Source: Scenedesmus sp. ARA3
Taxonomy: Eukaryota; Chlorophyta; Chlorophyceae; Sphaeropleales; Scenedesmaceae
Length of the DNA: 64,000 nucleotides
Direction: 5' to 3'
Assembly: GCA_004335835.1 (NCBI GenBank)
Contig: RWJK01000523.1
Coordinates: 33,806-97,805 of the forward strand
A program made the translations under genes and the position numbers. Under the pieces are notes generated by a model. It saw nothing but the letters and a program-made list of their open reading frames with translations. It searched no databases and was not told where the DNA came from. Shown piece after piece: positions 43,526 to 54,900 of the stretch (positions within the stretch are counted from its first letter, which is position 1; every line of letters starts with the position of its first letter).

Positions 43526-46500
43526 CTGCAGCACACCACAGCATGTGATGAGTGGCATACCCAAAACTCGCCAAATATTGGGGATTAAGAAACGTCCTGT
43601 TGTTCACAACCTCACTCTTTTACAGTGTTGATGATCTGCAGATTTGATGGCATAAAAGCTGGTGGGCAGTCAACCACGGGTGTCCAGTGGGACACCCTTA
43701 GGCTGGTGCATCTGGGGCCAAGCGCGTTACTGTTATGCAAAGCAGCGTATGCAGCACGTGATTAACACAGGCACAGGCACAGACACAGGCCAATGCCTCC
43801 ATACAATCAGCACAAGCAGTGTTCACTCACTGTGCCCTGCATGTGCACTACCCAGGCTAGATCTGCGCCGCAGTGACAAGACGCTGCCGTCCCTGCAGGC
43901 ATGTTGGAAATGCACATAGATAGCAGTGGCTAAGTTTCATGAAGTGGAATGCCGAGCATGCGGTGCAGTACGCTGCGCGCCACTGAGACAGGGGACTGCA
44001 GAACATGCATGTCATGCTGTTGCTGCAGCTGATGCAGCTAGTCGGTGCTGCTGGCTGGTGAGGCCAAGCAAAGATCCGGCACAGCTGCAATCATTAGTGT
44101 AAGCAAATGACGGTCTATTATATCAAAAGCACACCACTTGCAGCTCACCTAGCCACAAACCCGGTGATAGATGTGTGCCGGTCACAGATGTCGTCTGCAT
44201 GCCCATGCTTGTCCGGGGGCCCCGCCACATCATTTCCCGGCACATGAACCATGTGGTTGTCGGCCTTAGACATTGCAAGGTGAGTTTGCCGTGCCCAAAC
44301 AGCGAGGAAGCCACTCTATTTGATAACTCCAGCAAGCAAAGAGATCGTGATATCAAGCCTAGTTCACGCCAACCGTTTAGTAATAACACGGCCTGAAAAC
44401 TACAAATGAGTGCTAGAGGTCGCGCACGAGCCCGGTGACAACTCTGCCGCGGCAGGGTTTGATTTGAACAGCCGGCCTGTGTAGCTGATTTCGCCATTCA
44501 ACCCCACGAACGATCCCATACACAAAATAATCCAGCAGATCATTACGATCCGGTGCATTCAAACCGTTTGCTGGACAGAAAGAAGTTGCACAGGTGTGAA
44601 GTCCGGGGGAACATCTCACACTAGGCGACGCTGTTAGTGAAAGCGCCAAACGCAGCTCATTCAGTTGAAGTATACGGATGTGTTACATTATCAGCACGAA
44701 AAAGCGTACGGTAACAGATGTGCTGCAGACCAGCCTGCCAAAGCGCCAGAGTGGACCAAAACTACTCTCTACAGCAACAATGACGGAAAGAACACGTCAA
44801 AATAGAGCCCAGTACGTAGCAGAAGACTTGCACGTACCGCGACACAAGCAGCACTGTCGCACCGCAAGCAACAGCCGACATTCTATAAAACTGACAGAAA
44901 TGTCTCAACTAGCCAAGCTGTATGCAGCAAGCCATTCGACATCTGATTTCAAACCGCAGTCAAACCCAGCAGCGGTTGCCAACTGGGCCGCACAACAGCT
45001 TGCAATCGACCAACCACAACACAAAGAGCAGCCAGCGCCAACACACCCTTACATGCAAAATTGCAAACTCTCTGTCAACACCCGGCCCCGGGTGCAGAGG
45101 GCATCTCAACGTGGTGCCTTGCATCTTTTGAGCCAGCACAACGCTGTGTGTTCTTTCAAAGTGCAGCCACCTGGACCTCTGGTTTGCACAGCGGCCTACC
45201 AGCCAAAGCCCTGGCTATCAAAACAACACTTACGACTTGGCGCAACACTCTTCATGTGTTGACCTTTCATTCCGCTGGACAGCAACACACACGCACTGGT
45301 CAAAACTTCTGCACCCACCACACCACCAACCCCCACAGCCACCGCCTCGCTACCCGTCCAACAAGCCCTAGCTATGTGCACTAAACAGACATGCAGTGAA
45401 CTCTACTTGCAACGGCAGCAAACAGTGCTAGTCATGCTCTCCGTTTTTCAATGCAGTGATGCTCGCCTCACCGGGTTGGTATCACAAACAGCTACGCACA
45501 TGGCGCTGCGTGCGTTGCAACTCCGCGCACTCCAGTGTTTCCTCAAGTGCAGCAACTGCCTACGCCCTTACGAGTCTGGTCAAACACCAACAGACGCACG
45601 CTGTTGCAACTGCAAAACAGCTCCCTTCTTTGTTGTACACAGCCCCAAAACAGCTGGGGCCACTTCCAACACACACTGGACAACACTGGCTGCAATCCTT
45701 TCACCTTGCTTTGGTGGCAAACTGTTTACCATTGCCTGCAACAGCGAGGGCAGGGAGTGCAGCTGCAGCCGCCTGGGCCGCATACACAAACAGCACAGCA
45801 GCTGTGTTTCAACCAGACACACACACACACACGAACCCGCACAGCACATGCCATCCCACACAAACATCACACCCATGCGCACTTGAGGCCTAAAAGCCAA
45901 ACGCGCGCGATGCGCAATGCAGCTGTGTCAACAGCTGCAGAGCTGCGGGAGTAGCGCAGCCTGCCCGGGTCAGCAATGCTTGCAAAATGCAAACCACGCC
46001 TGCTCACCACCTATCACGCTGGAATGCAGCACACAGCATTGCTGGAATCCTCCAGACGGCAACCTCCAAACGGCAACCGATGCTAGCGCACGCAAGCCTT
46101 CTTGCACACAGCGCATGGCACCTTTCGCATGCAGGCTTGCAGTCAGTGCAATACCACAGCCGTGATGATGTGCATCTGCAGCCGATTGGTCCGTACAGCT
46201 TTTCACAGCCGCTCCTGTGCCAGCCTGCATGCACCAACTCTGTTATCAATGACGGTGTCAGGTGATAGCTGCAGGTGATAGCTGCAGCGAGCTGCACTCG
46301 TCGTGTAGCTCTGAAACAAGCACTCCACTCCTGTGTGCGCCTCGATGAGAACGCAAGCCAAAGCAAGAACTGAGCATTGCATGCAGCGTTCACGAATGCG
46401 GCTGCATGCACGGCAGCGCACTCACGCCGCACATTGGTATCACACACACATCAACGTCAACAGCGCAGCATTGGCTGTCCACGTTACACGGGGGCAACGA

Positions 46501-46729
46501 ACACTAAGCAGCACGTGCTGTCCAAGCAAGCAGACGCAACCGTGAAGCAATGCAAACACAGTGCACGACGTGCGCAGCAGCACCTGCTGCACGCTGGCTG
46601 CTTGTACGCAGGCAGCAATGGCGTGAGGGCGCTTTGTGAAAACACACAGCGGTGGAACCAGCATGTGTGACAGCACACATGCATTGCTCACCAACCAAGC
46701 ACAGCCCGGAACACTCAACCACGGAACAC
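43526..46729. other. 3.2-kb region between AAP1 and the CBM20 gene, no gene recognised
   Basis: It must hold the AAP1 5' exon and promoter. Composition changes here: about 44.6-46.0 kb is A/C-rich on the plus strand, poor in CAG repeats, and has a CA microsatellite near 45821-45832. Several frames of 100-190 codons (44678-45262, 45374-45886) translate to Thr/His/Gln-rich sequences without motifs, so I do not call them genes. A TGTAA on the minus strand at 46484-46488 may end the CBM20 transcript. Confidence 0.45.
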
Positions 46730-49700
46730 TCAGAACTCATCCTGCTCCTGCTGCTGCTGCTGCTGGAATGAGGCCGCAAGGGCAGCAAGAGCCAGCAGCT
46801 CCTGCTTCACCACACCCCCTACCGCCGGGGTGGTGAAGCTGCTGCTGCTGCTGCTGCTGCTGCTCTCAGCCGCCTCCGCCTGCTGCTGCTCCTGCTGCTG
46901 AGCTGGGCCCTGTACCACTGCTGCTGCTGCTACAGCTGGCATGCTCCTGGACCCGCCTGCCGCGCTGCTGCCTGTTGCTGCAGGCGCATCACCAGCAGCA
47001 GCAGCAGCATCAGATCCAGCAGAAGGAGCTGCACTGGACACCCTGACCGAGTCGCCCTTGAACGCCACTCTGTACTTACTGTAGCCGCCTGATGCAGCAG
47101 CGGCAGCTGGCGCTGCTGGTGCTGCAAAGGCGCTGCCGCGCATGGGGCTGTAGCCAGCTGCGCTGCTGTAGCTGCCGCTGCTGCTGTCACCCAGCTGCTC
47201 AGCTAGCAAGCTGTTGGAAGCCATGACAGACCTGCGCATCTCCTCCACTTGAGCCAGAGCTGCAGCCACCTTTTCTGCTGCTGCCTTTCTGGCTGCTTCC
47301 TTTGCTGCCACTTGGCGCTCAACCTCAGCTGCACTGCCAATCACAGCACCAGCACGAGCTGCAGCAGCAGCATACCCAGCAGCAGCTGCACTAGCGCCGC
47401 TGTTGATCTTGCTGTAGCGGCCGCCGCTGCTGCTGCCGCCGCTGCGGCCAGCCTTGCTGCTGCCGTTTGCCCAGCTGCTGCGGCTGCTGCGGCGGCCGTT
47501 GCCGTTGCTGTTGCTGGGCGCCTCATCGGCGTCGCCACTGCTCATGCTGCTGCTGAACACGGCAGCGATCGCATCTGCTGGAGAGGCATGTTGCCTGAGC
47601 TCCTCTTGCTGCTGCTCTTCCACATCAACCTGCTGATGCACATCCTCTCCCTGCTGCTGCTGCTGCTGGTCCGGCTCCTGCTGCTGCGCCGCTACAGCCT
47701 GCTGCTGTGGCTCTGCAGCTTGCTGCTGCGGATCTGGCGGCACGTATGTTGCTGAGATTGTAACGCTGCCCAGGGATTGCAGCGGCACATCGATCCTGCT
47801 CAGAACCGCAGCAAGCAGCTCATTCGCATCCACATCCAAGCTGAGTGACTCTGCAGAGAATGTGATTGTGCCGTCATTGTTCATCGTCATCGCTGTAGGG
47901 ATGGGAGAGCTAGAGCGAGTGAAGGGACTGCTGCTGCGCTCGGGCTGCTGCTGCGGCTGCTGCTGCTGCTGCTGCTGAGGCTCCTCCTGCATCTGCTGCA
48001 GCGGCGGCTCCTCTAGCAGATCTTCAATGGGTACTGCTTGCTCATCCATGCTGCTGCTTTCGGCCGCAGCTGCTGCTGCTGCTGCTGCAGCTTCAGCAGC
48101 AGCCTCCTGCTGCGCACCCGCTTCTGCTGCAGCTGCCTCAGCAGCAACCGCGGCTTCCGCCGCCTCCGCCGCTGCCGCCTCTGCTGCAGCCGCCTCGGCA
48201 GCAGCAGCTGCTGCCAGCGTATCCTTGCTGGGCATCGCAGGCGCCGCAAGGCTGCTCAGCTTCTCCAAGTCCGCTGCAATGCGTGCATTGCCGGTCTGCT
48301 TTGCTGCCTCGAGCAGCAGGCTCGCGCGCTGATCGCTCTGCTGCTCCAATGCGCTCGCAGCTGCGAGCAGCTCCTCAACATACTCCTCTGCAAGCGCTGC
48401 CTCATCCACGCCGCTGCTGCCTGGCAGCATCGGCTGCTGCAGCGCTGCAGCGCCGTCAATGCTGGCATCAGGGCTGGGGTTGGACGCTGCGCTGCGCGCC
48501 AGCGCATCTTCAGCAGCAGCAAGCAGCTGGTCCACTGTGGCTGACAGCACTGTCTCGCTGACGTGGCTCTGCTTGATAGCGCTGATGCCTGCGCTCTCCT
48601 GCTTTGATGCTGGCGCCAGCTGCTGCTGCTGCTGCTCGTCCTCGGATGTCGAGAGCGGTGAGGCGCTGCCGCTGCCGTTGCTGCTGCTGGCTGCCGCCGC
48701 TGCTGCTGCCGAGTCGTCCATTGATGAGGCAGCGGTAGAGAAGCTGGAGGTGCTGAAGTCATCAAAGCTTGGCAGGTCTGCAGGGTTCATGATCGGCACC
48801 TGAATGCTGCCGTTGTTGGCAGCACTAGACTGATTGAAGCCCCAGCCTTGGCTGCTGCTGCTGCTGCTGCTTGCGCCCGTGCCTGCCGGCTGCTGCGCCT
48901 GCGCGCTGCCGCCGTCGCCAGCAATGGCTGCGGCTGCTGCCTGCTCAGAAGCGGCAGCAATCTGCTGCTGCATGGCGGCCTCCTTGTCACGCTGGCGGGC
49001 CTCAATGGCCTCCTGCACGCCACCCTCCAGCATTGCAACTGTGGAGTCGTACTTCTGCAGGCCCGCACAGCAGCACAGGCAGCAGCAGAGTGTCGTCGGG
49101 TCGTCAGGGCATATAGCAATGTGATTTGGCAAGCAGCCGGGTTGCTCAAGTCCTAATGCCATCTGTGTCTGCTGTGTGGGGCGCCTGGCGCTGCAGCGCA
49201 TCAGCAGGGAGAGATGGGCCATGCGATGCACAGCAGCAACAACAGTAACATCACCGCTGCACCACCATTCCCGACTCCTAACGCTGTTTCAGACCACAGC
49301 ACTCCCTTACATCTTCTTCCAGCGCCTGAACCACGCACACCGCCCCGCAGCGGTAACACCTAACACACAGGCAGCCCCTAAACAATCAAGCAGTAACACC
49401 TAAAACAGAACAAAACAGCGCCCACCTTGAGGCCCTCGGTGAGCACGCTCATGCGCGCGTCCAGCTTGCGCTTCTTCTCCTGGATGGCGCTCACGCGCGC
49501 CTCCACAGCCTTGAGCTGCTGCTTCAGGAAGGCGCGGTCGGGGCGCACCTCCACGCGCGTGTTGGACACGTCGTTGAAGTTGCACGTCACGCCCACCTGT
49601 GGATAATGTTGCGGCAGTGGATCAGAAGTGGTACGGCAGTGTTGCTGCAGATCAAAGAGGGTGCGCGCTTCGGTTGTCGCGCTACTGCAATGCAGTGCAT

Positions 49701-51134
49701 GCTGTCAGGCTTGTAGAATTATTGCTCAAGTAGTTGCCAGGACAGCAGCCGGATGCCAGCAGCTCAGCAACACCGTGCCATGTTTGCGGGATGCAGCACA
49801 GCCGGCAGCTTAACGCGCCGCACAATGCAAGCCCCTGCAAATGCATGCCGCAGTTCCTGCAAGCCGGCTGCTGCTCCTGCAAGTTCCTGCGAGTTCCTGC
49901 AAGCCAGCACGTTACGCACCTGGCCCACTGGTGCGCCGCTGACGCTGGTGGTCTCCGGGATGAGCATGGAGCGGTTGTCGCCCTGCTCCCAGCGCACGCC
50001 GCCGTGTGCTTCTGACATGACGACTTTAAAGTTGACTGCGCCTACTGGCAGCTGCACATTGAGGGTCCAGGTGTGGCCCTCGTTCCATTCCATGGCAGGG
50101 GCCTGCGGTCAGCAATTGAACGACAAGTGGCGCACAACAGCAACACCCCGCTTGAGACCGAGCTACACTGCTGCTGATGATGCTGATGATGTTATCATTA
50201 TCATACTTATGTCCGACTGGTTCTTGCCTGGCTTTTGCATAAAGCAGCGCAGGCAGCTGTCAGCGCCTTTGCATCACATGCACGCCCCGACTTCAGCAAC
50301 AACTGCAACACCCCTGCCTGCATGCATGGCTGCTGGGCGCGCTGCGATGCTCCATGGTGGGTGCTTGTTGCACGCTAGCCAATAGCTGACGCCTTTATAA
50401 TCAGGGGGACACGATCACAAATGCACGATTGTGTGCGCGCTGTGCCGCACCTTCTCCACTTTCCAGTTGCCCAGCTCCTCCATTGAGCCCACAACTTTGA
50501 GCACCTGGCCCCAATGTGTCAGGTACTCCGGCACCACAAACTGCACGTTGACCTTTGTGGAGCCTGCATCGCTGCCTGGCGCTGTTATGTCAGAGCCGTT
50601 GCTGCCCTGCGGCACCAGCAATGCGTCGCCTGCAGGCGCTGCTGGCTGCTGCTTGCAGGAAAGTAGAGAAAAGTTTGCAGAGTTTGCAGATGCAGGCAGT
50701 GGGCATAGTGAGTTGCATGCTATACGGAGTGTGGTGGAATGCTGCTACTGGTGTCCGGCACAGCCAACAAGGGGCAAGTGCAGAAGATGCCACAAGACAG
50801 CACTGGCGCGCTTGCTCTGCTGCTGCACATGGGTTATGCACGCATGCCGTTGTGCACTGGCCGTGCTCGTGCCTCCTGGATGTTTCAAACGCAACATCAC
50901 ACCTTTCTGGCAGTGCAAAGCACGCTAAAGCAGAGACGTCTAGTCGTTGTTGCTGGCAACGCCAGTTTTGAACGCCTTGCCACTGCTCCCGAAGCACAGC
51001 AACGCGCGCTGCAGGACCCTCTGCTGCCGATCGCACCTGCTGGCGGTCTTCCGCATGCGACGCAAGCGCAACATGCTGCCTGGGGCTTCTCCAGTGAAGA
51101 CGAGCGCGCCCAGTGACCGCTGGAAGCCCTGCAT
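46730..51134 (-). CDS. CBM20 starch-binding, coiled-coil protein with long low-complexity tail
   Basis: Firm exons 50451-50651, 49920-50102, 49426-49596 and 46730-49054 (~959 codons). They encode an N-terminal CBM20 domain (VQFVVPEYLTHWGQVLKVVG, MEELGNWKVEK, APAMEWNEGHTWTLNV, FKVVM, VRWEQGDNR) with the conserved starch-contacting Trp residues, and then coiled coil (LKQQLKAVEARVSAIQEKKRKL, KYDSTVAMLEGGVQEAIEARQRDKEAAM). About 700 Ala/Ser/Gln/Glu-rich residues follow. The first exon (ATG at 51134, MQGFQRSLGALVF...LRLRRMRKT) is transit-peptide-like, but its donor phase does not clearly fit. CBM20 plus coiled coil in green algae includes SAGA-type pyrenoid starch-sheath proteins; that is a structural analogy only. 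A [D/N]W[R/K]xx motif of the SAGA Rubisco-binding type was not seen in the tail. No catalytic domain, so not an amylase or dikinase. Confidence 0.78.
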
Positions 51135-51943
51135 CGGCCAGTGCACGTGTGAGCGACGTGTGTCAGGCGCCAGAGGCACTAACAGATGAACCTTCCATCC
51201 GCTCGGACTCGCAAGAGCTGCTCCATTGGCCCCACACACTCACCCAGCTGCTGGGCTCGCCATGCGCTCGCACCACCGGGGGCCCTAAGGCGCGACTGAA
51301 AGAGCTGCATCACCAGTTCTAGATCATGCAAACAACCAGCGTTGTGAAGTGCAACTGCGGAGTCAGCACGAGCAGGGTCACTGCTGCATTCAGCAGGCCA
51401 CGCAACGTCAGCGATGCTTGATGAATGCAAGGCTTATGAAGAACGTCGACACCTGGGATGGTCTGAGATAGGGCCTGCCAACAACATTGCCACGCCAAAG
51501 CCTAGAGCAACCTTGTCAAGTCACTTCCGCTGCTTGGTAAAGTGCGAGCATTCAACGACTTCACATGCTCACATTTCTGCTGATGCCCTTTTATGGTCGC
51601 CTACAGGCACTTTGGGGTTGTCTCGCAGCTTGCACTGCAGCTTAGCTGACACTGATCGCTGCACAAGCCGCTGCCTCCGTGCAACTGGCGCACAAACATT
51701 CAAAAACAGTGTGTTCAACGTAACCGAATGGCTTGACACTGGCATTCGCTACAGCAGTGTCTTGCTGCTTCTGTGCTGCACTGGACAGCACTGCAGGCTG
51801 CAGTTGGTCACGAGGCAGCAGCAGCAGCCACGGCACGGCAGTTCATGGTCCTTATACTGTGTCGCAAGCTATTAGTGCAGCTAGCTTCGGAGCCAGCTGC
51901 AGCTGTCTAGGGATAGCAGCACACAACCGACTCATTGCCCAAC
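51135..51943. promoter_or_regulatory. Divergent promoter region between CBM20 gene and AAP2
   Basis: About 810 bases between the predicted outward-facing starts. No TATA box or coding block recognised. A 153-codon plus-strand frame (51414-51875) has no motif and no splice partner. Confidence 0.4.
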
Positions 51944-54900
51944 ATGGGCACTCCATCGTGGCAGCACCATGATGCTCAGGGACCTATTGAGCTGACTCCT
52001 TTCAGATCAAAGGTGAGCTAAGCAACAAGCAGGTGCTTCCTGTACTGCCACACACTGCAGCAGAGCAGCGCATGTGCACGCAGCTGGCAGGCAGTACTGC
52101 CTTACATCCAATGCGCAAAGCAAGCTGGAGGTTCACCCCTCTGGGAACTATGCTGACACTTGTGCAAGCAAAATTCAGGCTCGATGCTAATGCATCAGCA
52201 TGAACTTGGACGGTGCAGAGCAGCGGCCTGTCCTGCAAGCTGCCAAGGCACCAAGCCTGCTGACATGCATGCTCTTGTGATCGGTAGCAGCGCCCTGCTG
52301 CCAGCACCCCAACGTCCTGCATACAGTACAGCGCATCTGCCCCTTTCCTGCAGGATGCTCTGAGCCAGCAGCAGCAACAGCAGCATGCCGAGGACCAGCT
52401 GCAGCATCACATCATGCTGGACAAGGAGTATGGCATACAGTCATCGAGAAAGCCCAAGCAGTGGTGGGAGTTCCTGCAGCACGGAGGTGAGGCCAGCAGC
52501 AGCAGCCCTGCAAGGGTTCTGTAAAGAATTGCTGCAGCACGCGCAACGTTTGATGAGCGCACATTAGCGCTGCTGCTGTTGGTGCAAAGCGTGTGCTGCT
52601 ACAAATCCTTTGTTCAGTCGGCCATATGCTGAGGCAGCTGCACCTGGCACAGCAGCTGCTGCCTTGCATGCAAGCTTAGTAGCGGTGTTGATTATTGGAC
52701 ACTGCTGTTCTTGCTCTTGCAGGAGGCTGGCTACTTGCCACAGCACACATCGTAACAGCCATCATAGGAGCAGGAGTGTTGGGCTTACCGTACGCACTGT
52801 CCTGGCTAGGTACGGAGCCGCCAGTGTGCAGTTGTCGGAGTCCACCATATACTGCCCACGTCAGCAGAGTTGCAGCAGACAGCAGGTCAGCAGAAATGCA
52901 AGCAGTGGCGTGTCGCTGGAGTCAACTGTAGCGTCCAAGCAGGAGCAGCTGTACCAACGCCATTTCCAGCTGCTTGTGTCGATGCAGCTTCGCTGTCGGG
53001 CGCTGGGGCCAGGCAGCTGCTGTGTGGTGCCTGTGTTCAGGGCTGCTGCAAGGAGCAGGACAGCTGCAAACCTCGCCACCATTGCTCTTTCGCCCCTGTT
53101 GTCCTCACCGGCTGGATTTGTTACTTTTGTGTCCTGCAGGCTGGGTGGGCGGCATCTTCATCCTGCTGCTGTTCTATGTCATCACGCTGTGGTCGTCGCT
53201 GATGCTGGCGGAGTGCCACGAAACCAATGGCGTGAAGCACCCCACATACAGGGCGGCGGTGCTGCACGTGCTTGGTGAGCAGCCACAGTAACAGCAGCAG
53301 CAGGAGACGCAGGATCTCAAGTACCTTAGAACTCATTTTGGGGTGGGCATCCACACTTGCTTAGGCCAGGGCATGCACCATCAGCAGCAGCATCATCATC
53401 AGCAGCAACGGCGACGTTTCTGTCAAGCCACACAGAGCGCAGCAAGGTGTTGCTGGATCCGGCACAAGCAACAGCACCAGAGCCGTACGCTGACGGTGTA
53501 GCCTGAACACTTGCACAATGCCACAGCACTGCTACTTAAGATGGCTGAGCTGCTGGCTTGCATCCCCACCAGCTGCGCTTGCCTGCTGGACCTGCATGCA
53601 GGCCCGGTGCACGCCGCCATCCTCACACTGTTCCAGTACTTCAACCTGGTGCTGTCATCCATAGGCTACACAGTGGCAGCAGGGCAGAGCTTGAGGTGCG
53701 GTGCAGGCAGGCGCAGCTGTCATCAGGCTGATGCTGAGCATTGCTGCCTGATGCTGAGCATTGCTGCAGGCGGCAGATGCCAGGCACGGCGTGTTTGTGT
53801 TTGTTCAGGCACAGCTGCTGATTGCTTCCGAGGCTCATGTTTGGAGTTAAAACTAGCTTATGGCAGCTGGCAGCTGCATGGGCAAGGCCCTGAAGGCAGC
53901 ACTTGCAGACACTCTGCAGCTGACTAATCACATGGACAAGGCGCAGCAATTGCAGCTTCATGCCGAACCTCCTGCCGTGCTGCTTCCACTATAATTTGCA
54001 GGATGCTGGTTGGCGAAGTGTGTGGGCGCACGAGGTTTGACACCTGTTACAACAAGGTTGGTGAATAAGCAGCGCAAGTCTCTGCCCGCGCGCAGACAGC
54101 ACAGCAGGGTGCTGCACTGTCATTGTTGTCTGCACTGCTTCCTTTTATGCTGCCAATGCGCCTGCTGAGGACGCACAGCAGCTGCTTGTGATGGCAATGC
54201 AGCCATCCGCACTGCTCAGTTCATGTTGGCAACAGCAAGCAAGGATCAGGGACAGCTGCAATGTCACCATCAGCAGCTCCTGTGCGTCCCAGGTGCATGG
54301 GCCCATGCCTCTCAATGCGCTTGCATATCCGGTATCTCATGCCCTTCTGCCCACATGTACACCTGCAGGTGTGGCAGATGTCGCTGGTGTTTGGGGTCTG
54401 CCAGCTGTTCCTGAGCCAGCTGCCTGCCCGGCCTGTTTCATGCCTGTTTCATGCCCCACTGCCCCACATGCGTGCACCCGCAGGTGTGGCAGATGTCGCT
54501 GGTGTTTGGGGTGTGCCAGCTGTTCCTGAGCCAGCTGCCCAGCCTGGAGGACGCCTGGTGGAGCTCCATCATCGGCGCGGCCATGAGCTTCATGTACAGC
54601 ACCTGCGCGCTGGCGCTGGGCGCAAGCAAAGGTGACTTGGCAGCGCAGTTATCAACAGTTAAGCAACAGTGCAGCGCGTGTTGCAGCGTGTATTGCGCAC
54701 GCACTGCACTTACAGGCTGGAGCTGGGCGCAATAGAAGGTCAGCAACAGTGTGGCGCCTGATGCAGTGGCACTTGGACAAGGACAGAGCAACCAAACAAG
54801 CACCCACCTTCCTGCATTGTACAGCTCTCGAAGCCCCGTGCTTACAGCCTAGAAACTTCTGCCTCCAGCCTGGAGGTCAGTTCCACCTTGTGTACCGACA

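Noticed and set aside
44455..44485. A GTTCAAATC-like segment resembling a tRNA T-loop on the minus strand
   Set aside because: Flanking bases do not pair into a T-stem, and no acceptor or anticodon stem could be found.
44678..45886. Plus-strand frames of 170-194 codons in the A/C-rich region
   Set aside because: Thr/His/Gln-rich composition follows the base skew; no domains, splice sites or start context.
47249..47755. Plus-strand frame rich in Leu/Ser/Cys opposite the CBM20 protein tail
   Set aside because: Antisense of the Ala/Gln/Ser-rich coding tail; no independent support.
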